Shown piece after piece: positions 16,694-26,531 of a DNA stretch of 64,000 bases. Positions within the stretch are counted from its first letter, which is position 1. Each line of letters opens with the position of its first letter. A program made the translations under genes and the position numbers. The stretch is from Methanoregulaceae archaeon UBA467 (GTDB lineage Archaea; Halobacteriota; Methanomicrobia; Methanomicrobiales; Methanospirillaceae): the NCBI GenBank assembly GCA_002503825.1, contig DASP01000004.1, positions 12,208 through 76,207 on the forward strand. Direction: 5' to 3'. The notes under the pieces are model-generated. The model was not told the origin of the DNA, searched no databases, and was given only the letters and a program-made list of their open reading frames with translations.

Positions 16694-19600
16694 TTATCTC
16701 CGGGAAAAGAGGGTCCCGGTGAGGCTCGTCAGGAATCCCTCTAGGAATGCCCCGGAACGTGACCGTGGTGTATCAGGGGAGGCGGTCGTTCCGGCAAACT
16801 GCCCGAGCGCCTCTGACTGCATCGATGAGAAACCCGACCCGCCTGATAGACGGCTGTCAGCCGGACTGATGGTGAGTCCCGTCCCCTTTTGTGCAATCAG
16901 GTCTGATGCCGGATATACCGGAGAAGTCCGGAAGGTCTGCAGTTGTTTCCCGGTTTTCAGGTTTGTGACCTGCCCGCAGTCGTTGACGTCGATGACGATC
17001 GAGAGGACATCTCCGAACCATTCGCCGTTGTTCTTCACGAGGCGGTATTCGACGGCATAGGTGCCGGGGCTGCAGGGGGCAATCAGCGTGAACGAGAACG
17101 TGTAGGTGTGACCCGGACTGACAAAGGTATCAGGTACGAGCGGTACAAGCACCGGGCTGAACAGTTTCGCCCCGTCATTGTAGGCGCCGAGTTCAACGTC
17201 GTCCTGGAGCCAGCCTGTGGTGCCGGTGTTGTTCACCGTCACGGTCACGGGGGTGCTGCTGCAGGCGCACATGGCAGACGGTATGCTGTTCGAGATGAAT
17301 GCCGCATTCCACTGGAGCGTCGGATGGACCGGCAGGATGTACGGGTCGGGATACTCCGGCGGGACGGGCGGGTTCAGCGTGAGCGGGTGCAAGTCGACGT
17401 TTGAACCGTCGCCGGGGATATCGTAGGGAATCGTAAACCCGTTCCCGATATCGGGGTGAGTCTGCGACCAGCCGGTGCCATCCGGCGTACCCCAGTAATT
17501 CCCGCCTATGTACGAGCCGCCGATGATGTTCGAGCCCGGGAAGGGGCTGACGGACCAGTGATCCGGAATAACCTGTGCGGGTCCCGGTGCCGGTGCTTCG
17601 AGCGTGCTCGTTACGAGGGCATTCTGACTGTTATTGAAGTAGTTGTTGTAGATGGTATTGTTGCCCTCCGAATCGCTGACTATAATCCCAAAGCCGTTGT
17701 TATCGGTAATCCTGTTCCCGGTAAGGTTGTTGCTATTCGATTGATGAATGAGAATTCCGGTATACGAATTCCTGCTTGCATTATTTCCTATGAGGTTGTT
17801 ATGGCTTGATTGTGTAAGATACATGCCATTGCCGATGCCGGTGCTGAATTCCCCGGCTCCGCCGTAATTAGATTTTGCAAAGTTCCCGGAAATGTTATTA
17901 TAATCCGACTGTTCGAGCCGGATGCCGTAACCGTTCCCGCCCATGGCACCGAACCCGCCGCGATTATAGGATCCAGCGTTCCCGGAAATGTTGGTATAAT
18001 CCGACTGCAGGAGTGAGATTCCGTAACCATTCCCGCCGTTTCCGCCGATGCTGCCGTTTCCGCCGTAATTATAGGCTGCAGAGTTCCCGGAAAGGGTGTT
18101 ATAGTCCGACAGTTGGAGCGAGATTCCGTAACCATTCCCGCCGTTTCCGCCGATGCTTCCGTTTTCGCCGTAATTAAAGTATACAGTGTTCCCGGAAAGG
18201 GTGTTAAGGTGTGACCTGTTGAGATATATTCCGTATCCGTTTCCGCCGTTTCCGCCTTCTCCGCTCCCTCCACCTGAATTAACGGATGCAGTGTTCCCGG
18301 AGAGGGTGTTATAGTCCGACTGCAGGAGCGAGATTCCGTAACCGTTTCCGCCGTTTCCTCCGTTTTCGCCAGTGCCGGTACTGCTTCCGCCGTTTCCTCC
18401 GTTATTAAAGTATACAGTGTTCACGGAAAGGCTGGTATAATTCGACTGCAGGAGCGAGATTCCGTAACCGGTTCCACCTGTACCGCCGCTGATGCCCCGT
18501 GCGGCGCTTCCGCCTGAATTACCCGATGCAGTGTTCCCGGAAATGTTGGTATAGTCCGACAGTTGGAGCAAGATTCCGTAACCGGTTCCACCTGTACCGC
18601 CGCTGCCGGTGAAGGAATATCCGCCGCTTCCGCCGTGATTATAGGTTGCCGTGTTCCCGGAAATGGTGTTATAGTTCAATCCGTTGAGATATATACCGTA
18701 ACCATTCCCTCCGTTTCCACCGTTTCCGCTGATGGTGTCGGATGAGCCGTGTCCGCCGTGATTATAGGTTGCCGTGTTCCCGGAAATATTGGTATAATTC
18801 GACTGCAGGAGCGAGATTCCGTACCCGTTCCCGCCGTTTCCGCCGCTGTCGAAACCGTACCCGCCGCTGCCGCCGTAATTATTGGACGCGGTGTTCCCGG
18901 AAATGTTGGTATAGTCCGACTGCAGGAGCGAGATTCCGTACCCGTTTCCTCCGTTTCCACCGCTGACGCTGAAGCTATTTGAGCCGCTGCCGCCGTAATT
19001 ATTGGATGCGGTGTTCCCGGAAATGTTGGTATAGTCCGACAGCAGGAGTGAGATTCCGTAACCATTCCCTCCGATGGTGCCGCGTCCGCCGTAATTATTG
19101 GATGCGGTGTTCCCGGAAATGTTGGTATTGTCTGACAGTAGGAGCCAGATTCCGTAACCGTTCCCGCCATTGCCTCCATTTGCTCCTGAACCCCCGTAAT
19201 TCTGATTCGCGGTATTGCCGGTGACAGTGTTATCGTCCGACCCGGAAAGACGAATGCCGTATCCGGCGTTAGCGGTATCGACATTTTGTAGATCTACATC
19301 AGTCGTCGCGTTTGCACCTTCGGCATTTGTGATGGTGAAGATACATTCCGGGCTTGTTCCGTTGGTCAGGCCACCGTAATTTTCGTCTGCGGTGTTGCCT
19401 GAAAGGTTATTCCCGTCCGATCCGGAAAGGTATATGCCATACCCGCTGTTGCCGCTGTTGACATTGAGGAAGGCAATATCCGTCGAAAGGGTTCCGCCAC
19501 TGCCGGTCGCTACATTAAATATGCAGTCTGCGCCGTTTTCAAAGGTCAGGTCCCCGTAATTTCCGGTTACCCTGTTATCGGAAAGGTCGTTTCCAGACGA

Positions 19601-21952
19601 CCCGTCGAGATAAATCCCGTGGCCGCTGCCGCCATTGGAGACGTTTTGAATGGTTATTGTAAGGTCGGAACTGCCGGCTCCGGTTGTATTCAGCGTATAA
19701 CTGAAATTGAAACCCCCGTTCGAACCGCCGTGATTGCCGGTTGCAGTATTGGCGCTAACGTTGTTGCCGCCCGATCCGGCGATGAAAATGCCATAGCCGT
19801 TGCCACCGTTTAAAGAGTCGGTAATGCGGGTGTTCTCTTTCAATTCGGCGTTGCCGGAGATATTTCCAACGGTTATCAGTTTGATATCGCCATTTGATGA
19901 CCCGCCGTAATTTCCGTCCGCGATATTTTCGGTAAGGTTGTTGGAGTTCGAACCGGTGAGGTAAATCCCGTAGCCGCTACCCCCGCAAAGACCATTGCGG
20001 AAACTGGTTACAAGTTCGACCATATCATCAGAGATGGAAATGTGTATCCATATACCGAAATATTGGTCCTGGGTTGACCCGCCGGAATTCCCGGATGCAT
20101 TATTCCTGAAAAGATTGTTATAGTTCGATCCGGAGAGATACATTCCGTAGCCGTTCCCGCCAATATCGCCGCCACTCGAGCCATAATTTCCATTGGCGGT
20201 GTTTCCGGTGAGGTTGTTGTAGTCCGATGACAGCAGGGTGATGCCTGAATTCCTGTTCATGCTCGCATTGCTCCGGGTAATCGTGTTGTGGCTTGCGTTG
20301 TCGAGCAACATGCCGTTGTTATTCAGCGTGGCGGTCACATTATCCACCGTGATCCACTGGGAATAGCTCAGGTTCACCCCGTTGTTGCCATTATCCGCAA
20401 CCCAGGTATTATTGATCCCGCCTCCGGTGACATTGCTGTACGAAATCCCGTCCCTGCCGTTATTGGTGACACGTACTGACCCTGCCTGGAGATCGGATAC
20501 AATATAGACGTTTGTCGAGTCCCTGACCTCGATGCCCGAGCCGGTAGTACCTCCGGAATTTTTGTTCCCGGATATCACCGTGTTGTCTGTCACGTAGACA
20601 TTGTCGGCACCCGTTATCGCGATACCCGTATCCCAGCCGAGAATGGTCAGGTTCTTGATCTGGATATTGCTGGTCGCCCCGTCGATGACTACGCCCGTTG
20701 CACCCTGGTTGGCGGGGCCATCATACTGGAGGGTCTGGCCCAGCCCGTCAAGGACAATATCGGAGACATCATGGATCCAGATCCCGCACACCGCACTGGT
20801 CACGAGCCCGATAAGGTCGAGAGGGTAATAGCCCGAACCGGTGGTGCCGTTTATCTCCCAGTACTGGCTTCCCGGGGCACCCTGCAGGTTGGTGGCATTC
20901 AGCGGCGGGTCGGTGAGGCCTTCGGTCCAGGTGAGGTTGAATCCGGACCCGGTCTGGTTCCCTGCACACCCTGCATCGAGCAGGGGTGTGGCGTTGTCAT
21001 TGAAGAGGGTAAGATTTTCCTGGCTGCCAATGGAAAAGAGGTTCGGGTCCAAAATAGTTGCATTCGTGTCGGTGATTATCAAATCGGGTGTTCCGTTTCC
21101 GGCGATCAGGGTCTGGTTCCCGTTGGGAAGAATAATCGCGCCTTCAGGGGGCATCGGCAACGTATTGTTACCATCAACCGGAGCTACGATGGGAGCGGGT
21201 TCCTGGCTTGCAATCAACGTGTTGTTACCATCTGCCAGATCTACGAGGGGAGCAGGTTCCTGGCTTATCATCGTCGTATTGGTATCATCCACCGGAGGTA
21301 CGAGTGGAACAGGTTCCTGGCTTACCATCGTCGTATTGGTATCATCCACCGGAGGTACGAGTGGAACAGGTTCCTGGTTTACCATCGTCGTATTGGTATC
21401 ATCAACCGGAGTTACGAAGGGAGCAGGTTCCGGGCTGATTATCGTCGTATTGGTATCATCAACCGAAGCTACGAGGGGAGCAGCTTCCGGTGGTACTGCA
21501 GGTGGAATTTCTTCGTCACCCGGAAGCTCCCCGGTCATATCTGCTGGTTCTTCCGGGCCAGGGCCATCCGCTTCGCCGGAACCATCGTCTGCGGGCGGAA
21601 GCCCCTGATCCGGATTATCCTGCGTGGTTTCACTGTCCGGCTCTACCCCGGATACCGGGTCAGGCGATGGCACGCCCGGCTCAATCCTGTCGGGGTCCAG
21701 CTCGCCGTTTTGATCGGTAAAAGCCGGAGATTCTCCGGCAGAATTACCGGGATCACCGGTATCGGCAGTATCGTCACTGATCAATCCGGAAGGATCATCC
21801 GACGGCGCCCCGAGGACCGGTGATACCTGGAGAACGATCTCCGGTATTGCTTCGGCGGTATCATTCACGGCTGTAACATCACCGGTTATTCCGATAATCA
21901 GAACGCAGACGATAAATACCGGCAGATAATTTACATGCCCTCTTTGTTTCAA
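16694..21952 (-). CDS. Giant Gly-rich parallel beta-helix surface protein
   Basis: 1752 residues from a TTG at 21952, preceded at proper distance by GGGGAG and giving MKQRGHVNYLPVFIVCVLII as signal peptide. The frame is open to 22057, but that extension does not resemble a leader. Order: an acidic Pro/Asp/Glu-rich region (about 30-150); six or seven 19-residue repeats of the type PVDDTNTTMVSQEP (about 155-265); a linker; NosD/pectate-lyase-like right-handed beta-helix repeats (about 450-1445) built on GYGI-L-S-YTNISGNTASNN, spaced by GGNGGNG loops; then an NEW3/CARDB-like Ig domain (about 1540-1665). No C-terminal membrane helix is visible. It is probably secreted or cell-surface and heavily N-glycosylated (many N-x-S/T). 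Such helices often bind or cut polysaccharide, but no catalytic residues were identified. Confidence 0.85.
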   Translation of the reverse strand: MKQRGHVNYLPVFIVCVLIIGITGDVTAVNDTAEAIPEIVLQVSPVLGAPSDDPSGLISDDTADTGDPGNSAGESPAFTDQNGELDPDRIEPGVPSPDPVSGVEPDSETTQDNPDQGLPPADDGSGEADGPGPEEPADMTGELPGDEEIPPAVPPEAAPLVASVDDTNTTIISPEPAPFVTPVDDTNTTMVNQEPVPLVPPVDDTNTTMVSQEPVPLVPPVDDTNTTMISQEPAPLVDLADGNNTLIASQEPAPIVAPVDGNNTLPMPPEGAIILPNGNQTLIAGNGTPDLIITDTNATILDPNLFSIGSQENLTLFNDNATPLLDAGCAGNQTGSGFNLTWTEGLTDPPLNATNLQGAPGSQYWEINGTTGSGYYPLDLIGLVTSAVCGIWIHDVSDIVLDGLGQTLQYDGPANQGATGVVIDGATSNIQIKNLTILGWDTGIAITGADNVYVTDNTVISGNKNSGGTTGSGIEVRDSTNVYIVSDLQAGSVRVTNNGRDGISYSNVTGGGINNTWVADNGNNGVNLSYSQWITVDNVTATLNNNGMLLDNASHNTITRSNASMNRNSGITLLSSDYNNLTGNTANGNYGSSGGDIGGNGYGMYLSGSNYNNLFRNNASGNSGGSTQDQYFGIWIHISISDDMVELVTSFRNGLCGGSGYGIYLTGSNSNNLTENIADGNYGGSSNGDIKLITVGNISGNAELKENTRITDSLNGGNGYGIFIAGSGGNNVSANTATGNHGGSNGGFNFSYTLNTTGAGSSDLTITIQNVSNGGSGHGIYLDGSSGNDLSDNRVTGNYGDLTFENGADCIFNVATGSGGTLSTDIAFLNVNSGNSGYGIYLSGSDGNNLSGNTADENYGGLTNGTSPECIFTITNAEGANATTDVDLQNVDTANAGYGIRLSGSDDNTVTGNTANQNYGGSGANGGNGGNGYGIWLLLSDNTNISGNTASNNYGGRGTIGGNGYGISLLLSDYTNISGNTASNNYGGSGSNSFSVSGGNGGNGYGISLLQSDYTNISGNTASNNYGGSGGYGFDSGGNGGNGYGISLLQSNYTNISGNTATYNHGGHGSSDTISGNGGNGGNGYGIYLNGLNYNTISGNTATYNHGGSGGYSFTGSGGTGGTGYGILLQLSDYTNISGNTASGNSGGSAARGISGGTGGTGYGISLLQSNYTSLSVNTVYFNNGGNGGSSTGTGENGGNGGNGYGISLLQSDYNTLSGNTASVNSGGGSGEGGNGGNGYGIYLNRSHLNTLSGNTVYFNYGENGSIGGNGGNGYGISLQLSDYNTLSGNSAAYNYGGNGSIGGNGGNGYGISLLQSDYTNISGNAGSYNRGGFGAMGGNGYGIRLEQSDYNNISGNFAKSNYGGAGEFSTGIGNGMYLTQSSHNNLIGNNASRNSYTGILIHQSNSNNLTGNRITDNNGFGIIVSDSEGNNTIYNNYFNNSQNALVTSTLEAPAPGPAQVIPDHWSVSPFPGSNIIGGSYIGGNYWGTPDGTGWSQTHPDIGNGFTIPYDIPGDGSNVDLHPLTLNPPVPPEYPDPYILPVHPTLQWNAAFISNSIPSAMCACSSTPVTVTVNNTGTTGWLQDDVELGAYNDGAKLFSPVLVPLVPDTFVSPGHTYTFSFTLIAPCSPGTYAVEYRLVKNNGEWFGDVLSIVIDVNDCGQVTNLKTGKQLQTFRTSPVYPASDLIAQKGTGLTISPADSRLSGGSGFSSMQSEALGQFAGTTASPDTPRSRSGAFLEGFLTSLTGTLFSRR
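17800..19230. repeat. Tandem degenerate repeats coding beta-helix coils
   Basis: About 13 tandem units of roughly 90-125 bp. Each contains a near-constant core (on the plus strand GTTCCCGGAAATGTTGGTAT, then AGTCCGACTGCAGGAGCGAG) and a variable GC-rich spacer coding Gly/Asn/Ser loops. Unit number and loop length could change by slippage or unequal recombination without breaking the frame. Confidence 0.8.
21165..21480. repeat. 57-bp tandem repeats coding a 19-residue acidic stalk
   Basis: Five to six units of 57 bp. Neighbouring units around 21285-21400 are almost identical (GGTACGAGTGGAACAGGTTC repeated), while the outer ones have diverged. This gradient is typical of recent expansion by slippage. 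The peptide unit is Pro-, Asp- and Asn-Thr-Thr-rich and probably forms an extended glycosylated stalk. Confidence 0.8.
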
Positions 21953-22635
21953 CTTCAACACTCCCCGTAAAGTTAAAATTAAATCCCGCGAACGGTTGGA
22001 AAAACGGAATGTATACAGCTGTCCGGATGATATCAGGATCTGGCAACCTTCCCTCAATCCGTCCAGCCATGGAGAAAAAATTCTTCCGATCGTTGTTGGA
22101 GTATTCGGTTAATTCGATAAAAAGTTTAGGATATTAATCTGCATTTCAACAGATCCATACACGAGAGGAGACGTCCTGACCAGGGATTTTGCTGTTTGTG
22201 ACATATGCCACCGTTTCTGCCGTAACGGGAACACGGGAAAGTCTGCGTTTATCACTATCAGTATCAGGTGTACAACCTGCTCTCCGGTATTACACCCTGC
22301 CAGGAAGTAACTGACAGTACCGGTGTCCATCATGAAACCCAGGTTTTTCATTGAAATGATATGTTCGGCATACGACTGAAAGCCGGACCCCATGTAATGC
22401 AAAAAAGCCCGATCGGGAAAAGAACAGGCCTTCTGCTTCAAATTAGCCGCACAAGGAACAGCTCATCGGGCACTCGCAAAAAAAATACATTCACGAACCG
22501 GTTCATTGTACGAAGATGACCAGTCTGCCGGGAAATACAAAAATACCTCTTAAAATTTAAGAATCAATGCCCCGGGAATAGGTTAAAAATAGAATTCAGG
22601 AAAAATCCTGCATTCCTTCGTGGTCATTTATACCA
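21953..22635. other. Intergenic region upstream of the giant beta-helix gene
   Basis: It holds the 5' region of the giant gene and the 3' flank of the exported protein at 22636-23490. A minus-strand frame of 110 codons (22109-22441) starts MKQKACSFPDRAF but shows no recognisable domain, no ribosome-binding site and ordinary background composition. It is not called as a gene. No repeats or structured RNA were recognised. Confidence 0.35.
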
Positions 22636-23490
22636 TTAGTAGCGGCGCATGCCTGACTGGTAGTTCATTACCTTCTGGAAGAGGGAAATCTCGCCTGATG
22701 CGGTTGAAACCTCTGAATAGACCAGGTCCTCTGCCTTCGGATCAGCAATGTACCCTAAAGGTCCTCCTAATGCCCCCACCCTCGCGTTGTATCCCTGCCG
22801 TCCTTCCTGGATGTGCACATTGATATAGGCCGTTGCCGAGCCCATTGCCGGAATGTCACTGAACCCGGTCACCTTCGTGGAATAGTCGACTGCAACTGCC
22901 GGGTCTGCGGTTGCCATAACATGGCGCTCGTCTGCACTGGTGGTCAGTGAGGCAAGGGTCACGTCAGCACTGCTTCCGACTTCGATGATGTTGCAGAACT
23001 GCGGGATAGACGAATATGTTGTTGATGCAAACGGACAGAGCATGATATCCGCGGTCGACAGCTCCATGCCAACACCGTCGAGGAGCAGGCTCTCTTCAGA
23101 GATCATGCGACCGGTATCGGACCCGATGAACTCGACGACCTTGTCTGCCCTGACATTGTACTGGTTGCCGACCTTATTTGCGGTGTCGATGGCCATGGTC
23201 CTGGCATAGGACGTGTATCCCTGGTCTGCGATGGTATTCTCAGAATACGAGCTCACGTACTGGACCTGGCTCAGGGCGAGGCCGTCGGTGTTCGTTGCAA
23301 GCGCAGATGCATTGGTCAGCTGCCAGACCATATTCTCAGTCTCGGTTACCGTCCCGACAGCCTGGATGGTCAATACCGTCGATAAACCCTGGGTCTCAGG
23401 GGTCTGCAGGACTCCCGGATCGGCCAGTACCGTTCCGGTGACTGCGATAAGCATGGCCATTGCGATGACCACATATCCGATTCTCCTCAT
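22636..23490 (-). CDS. Exported surface protein of unknown function
   Basis: 284 residues. A clear signal peptide, MRRIGYVVIAMAMLIAVTGTVLA, is cut before DPGV, and GGAG stands 8 bases before the ATG. The mature part is Ser/Thr/Ala-rich, beta-strand-like and without a C-terminal membrane segment, so it is probably secreted or attached non-covalently. Two Cys (in IMLCPFAS and IPQFCNII) may pair. I do not recognise a named family, though secreted proteins with this texture are common in Methanomicrobiales. It lies beside the giant beta-helix protein, but a 680-base gap argues against one transcript. Confidence 0.75.
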   Translation of the reverse strand: MRRIGYVVIAMAMLIAVTGTVLADPGVLQTPETQGLSTVLTIQAVGTVTETENMVWQLTNASALATNTDGLALSQVQYVSSYSENTIADQGYTSYARTMAIDTANKVGNQYNVRADKVVEFIGSDTGRMISEESLLLDGVGMELSTADIMLCPFASTTYSSIPQFCNIIEVGSSADVTLASLTTSADERHVMATADPAVAVDYSTKVTGFSDIPAMGSATAYINVHIQEGRQGYNARVGALGGPLGYIADPKAEDLVYSEVSTASGEISLFQKVMNYQSGMRRY

Positions 23491-23659
23491 GTAGAAACTC
23501 CTAAAGCGTATGCTGCGATTTTCTTCAGCATCAAATGGTAATTTTAGAATAAGGATACGGTATAACCTTTCCTCTTTGATATTACCTTAACATGGCTTTT
23601 CAACGAGCTGGACCTATTCATTGGCCAACCCCGGATAAAAAATAAAATGAATGCTTAAT

Positions 23660-25126
23660 TTATTCCGAAAGCCGGTAATTCGGCGCTTCGTCGGTGATCA
23701 GGATGTTGTGCGGGTGGCTCTCGTGGTAACCTGCACTCGTAATCCTCACAAACCGGGTCTTTTCATGCATCTCGACGATAGTCTTTGACCCGGTATATCC
23801 CATCGCCGACTTCAGGCCGCCGATGAGCTGGTAAATGACATCCGACACACGCCCGACATACGGGGTGACCCCTTCGACACCCTCGGGGACGAACTTGGTC
23901 CGCCCGATATCCTTCTTCTGGAAATAACGGTCGCTCGAGACGCCGCCGCTCATGACCCCGAGTGAACCCATGCCCCGGTACTGCTTGTAACGGCGGCCCT
24001 TCATCGTGATGACGCGTCCGGGAGATTCGTCGGTCCCTGCAAAGAGGCTTCCCATCATCACGGAATCTGCCCCTGCTGCAATCGCCTTGGCCACATCACC
24101 GCTGTAACGTATGCCCCCGTCGGCAATGACCGGGATGCCGGATTTCCCGGCCACGTCGGCGACATGTGCGATTGCCGTTATCTGGGGTACGCCCACTCCG
24201 GCCACAATCCTTGTCGTGCAGATGGACCCGGGACCGATCCCCACCTTGAGGCCGTCCACGGTATCGACAAGGTCTTCTGCCGCACTGGCGGTGGCAATAT
24301 TGCCGGCAATCACTTCTGCTTTTACACTTTCCTTGATGTTCCTGACGGCACGGACGACATTCATGTTATGCCCGTGCGCACAGTCGACGACGAGCGCGTC
24401 GGCACCGTTCTCTTCCAGCATCATGGCACGCTCGAAATCGAAGGGGCCTACTGCGGCGGCGACCATCAGTCTCCCGTCGGCGTCGCGGGTCGCGTTCGGG
24501 TACTGCCGCTTTTCGAGCAGGTCCTGCATGGTAATGATGCCGATGATGTGATCGTCACCGTCCACCACCGGGAGGCGCTCGACCTTGTTGTTATACATGA
24601 TCTCAAGCGCATGGTCCATCGTGATCTGCTCATCGGCGGTGATGGGTTTCCGGGTCATGATAGCGCGAATACTTTCATGTCCCCTTCTCGATGTGATACC
24701 CCTCACGTCCCGCCTGCTGACTATTCCCACGATCTTTCCATCTTCCAGGACCGGCACTCCGCCGATTCCGTGTTCGTTCATCAGTCGCTCAACTTCAGAG
24801 ACCAGCGTATCCGGGACAACCGACAGGACGTTGCGCTCGATGAGTTCTTCTGCCTGCTTGACGACCCGGATCTCGGCAACCTCTTCCTCTGCCGACATAT
24901 TCCGGTGAAGCACACCGATGCCTCCCTCGCGGGCAAGTGCAATGGCCATTGCAGATTCGGTCACCGTATCCATAGCTGAACTGACGAGCGGTATGTTCAA
25001 AGGAATATTTCTGGAAAAACGTGACCTGATATCTGCTTCGTTGGGTTCAATCTCTGACCTGGCCGGTTCAAGGAGTATATCATCAAATGTGAGCGATATT
25101 GGGATCTGAAATTTTTCACTGTACAT
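23660..25126 (-). CDS. guaB: Inosine-5'-monophosphate dehydrogenase
   Basis: 488 residues, normal length. It oxidises IMP to XMP with NAD+, the committed step of GMP synthesis. The TIM barrel is interrupted by two CBS domains (about 95-205: VLEDGKIVGIVSRRD and VVDGDDHIIGIIT). The catalytic loop GIGPGSICTTR places the nucleophile at C303, and the GGIRYSGD, KYRGMGSLG-like (KQYRGMGSL) and YVGRV regions are intact. It begins 3 bases after the mfnB stop on the same strand, so both are probably co-transcribed. Confidence 0.97.
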   Translation of the reverse strand: MYSEKFQIPISLTFDDILLEPARSEIEPNEADIRSRFSRNIPLNIPLVSSAMDTVTESAMAIALAREGGIGVLHRNMSAEEEVAEIRVVKQAEELIERNVLSVVPDTLVSEVERLMNEHGIGGVPVLEDGKIVGIVSRRDVRGITSRRGHESIRAIMTRKPITADEQITMDHALEIMYNNKVERLPVVDGDDHIIGIITMQDLLEKRQYPNATRDADGRLMVAAAVGPFDFERAMMLEENGADALVVDCAHGHNMNVVRAVRNIKESVKAEVIAGNIATASAAEDLVDTVDGLKVGIGPGSICTTRIVAGVGVPQITAIAHVADVAGKSGIPVIADGGIRYSGDVAKAIAAGADSVMMGSLFAGTDESPGRVITMKGRRYKQYRGMGSLGVMSGGVSSDRYFQKKDIGRTKFVPEGVEGVTPYVGRVSDVIYQLIGGLKSAMGYTGSKTIVEMHEKTRFVRITSAGYHESHPHNILITDEAPNYRLSE

Positions 25127-25129
25127 TCT

Positions 25130-25816
25130 TCATCTGACCATCCTGACGAGTTCCGTCACGAGGTGCTCCTGAATAGTCGAATTTCTGTCTCCCCCGCAGA
25201 CCATGCCCCTGACACCGATGATATCGGGATTGATGCGTTTCAGGACCGGCAGGTCTTCAAACCGCAGGGAGCCTGCGAGGGCAGTCTGGATTCCTGCATC
25301 GGTATTTATCTGCGTGAATTCGGTAAGAGCATCTTCATTCATGAATTCAAAGGTACTTTTTCCGTCTTTGATGCCGGTATCGACCATCGCCACGTCAGCT
25401 CCCGCCTCTGCCGCAAGCGGGGCCATGATAAACGGAGATATCGCACCAAGGCGCTGATAATCGGAATATGAAGAAATTACCACGAATTTTTCAGGAAAAT
25501 CTGTCTTCACCGCCTTTACAACTGCTTCGATGAGTTCCTTTGCCCTGGCTGAACCGTCAAACATCAGTCCAACCTTGATATAGTCTGCACCTGAACATGC
25601 CGCACCGTATGCTGTAAGGGCTGCTCCACCAGGCTTGAAATCAAAATCGCCGATTGCAGCACTTACAGGTTTCGTCGAGAGCTCTTTTATTGCCCTGATG
25701 ACCCATGGAAAATTTGCACCAAGGGAGCCCTCAGACGGTTTTTTTACATCGACAATATCAGCAGCAAGAGATCTTTTTGCTTCCTCGACATCCCTCGGGC
25801 TGACTAATAATCGCAT
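25130..25816 (-). CDS. mfnB: 4-(hydroxymethyl)-2-furancarboxaldehyde-phosphate synthase
   Basis: 228 residues. MfnB condenses two glyceraldehyde-3-phosphate molecules to form the furan ring of methanofuran, the C1 carrier for CO2 reduction in methanogens. The signature DVKKPSEGSLG (D23, K25, K26) supplies the active-site acidic and lysine residues, and AIGDFDFKPGG and YIKVGL are also typical. This is one of the clearest markers of a methanogen in the window. It is immediately upstream of guaB and divergent from a HisA/HisF-related gene with only 43 bases between the starts, which must hold both promoters. Confidence 0.95.
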   Translation of the reverse strand: MRLLVSPRDVEEAKRSLAADIVDVKKPSEGSLGANFPWVIRAIKELSTKPVSAAIGDFDFKPGGAALTAYGAACSGADYIKVGLMFDGSARAKELIEAVVKAVKTDFPEKFVVISSYSDYQRLGAISPFIMAPLAAEAGADVAMVDTGIKDGKSTFEFMNEDALTEFTQINTDAGIQTALAGSLRFEDLPVLKRINPDIIGVRGMVCGGDRNSTIQEHLVTELVRMVR

Positions 25817-25859
25817 AGGATTTAATGATCTTTTATCCTAATAGTGATTACGCTCTATC

Positions 25860-26531
25860 ATGGATTTGATTCTCGCAATGGATTTGAAAGAAGGGTCCGT
25901 AGTACACGGCAGCAGGGGTGAAAGGGCGACATACCGCCCTCTGACCTGGGGTCTCTCACCTGTCGCCGAACCGGTTGCGTACACAAAAACAATCGGCCCA
26001 CGGTTTCTTTATATCGCGGATATTGATCGCATTTCCGGGATTGGAGTCCATGATGAGATTATCCGTTCATGCGCAACCCTTGTCGGCCGCTGCTATGTGG
26101 ACCGGGGCTGCACGGGCCCTGACGATTACCTCGCGGGAGACGGGATCGTAAATATCGTCGGAACCGAGACCGGTGGTCCGGATCTATCGTTATATGCCGG
26201 GGGATTTCTCAGTCTCGACCTCAGGGGCGGGGTCGTCATACCCTCAGGAAAAAACCCTGAAACGATGCTCCGTGAAGCAAACCGGCTCCCGTTTGAGGGG
26301 TGTATCATTCTCGATATCGGGGCAGTCGGGACAGAGTGCGGGATCAGCCGGGAAAAGATGGAACAATTCAGGTCGGCATATGAAAAAACACTGTTTCTCG
26401 GGGGAGGCGTCAGGGGACAGGATGACCTGTATACCCTTAAGGATACAGGCTTCGACGGTGCGATCGTTGCGACCGCCCTCCACCGCGGAACCATACCCCT
26501 CTCATGGATCAGGGAGGGAAGACTGTGCTGA
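25860..26531 (+). CDS. HisA/HisF-related TIM-barrel protein, function unknown
   Basis: 223 residues. The N-terminus LILAMDLKEGSVVHGSRGER imitates the start of HisA (a catalytic-type Asp after M, then K and V-x-G), and FLYIADIDRISG, CIILDIGAVGTECG and LFLGGGVRGQDDL match the phosphate-binding loops of this fold. It belongs to the hisA/hisF-related family that methanogens and methylotrophs carry in addition to the true histidine enzymes. It lies head-to-head with mfnB, so a link with one-carbon cofactor synthesis is plausible but unproven. Its end overlaps the start of tmk. Confidence 0.8.
   Translation: MDLILAMDLKEGSVVHGSRGERATYRPLTWGLSPVAEPVAYTKTIGPRFLYIADIDRISGIGVHDEIIRSCATLVGRCYVDRGCTGPDDYLAGDGIVNIVGTETGGPDLSLYAGGFLSLDLRGGVVIPSGKNPETMLREANRLPFEGCIILDIGAVGTECGISREKMEQFRSAYEKTLFLGGGVRGQDDLYTLKDTGFDGAIVATALHRGTIPLSWIREGRLC

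Noticed and set aside
17800..19230. Regularly spaced repeats resembling a CRISPR array
   Set aside because: Units are in frame, coding, degenerate and without constant-length unique spacers; they encode beta-helix coils.
20769..21823. Long plus-strand frame (350 codons) antisense to the giant surface gene
   Set aside because: It exists only because the repeats on the other strand keep several frames open; its own repeats mirror those of the real gene.
22109..22441. Minus-strand 110-codon frame between the giant surface gene and the exported protein
   Set aside because: No ribosome-binding site, no recognisable domain and background composition; treated as chance.
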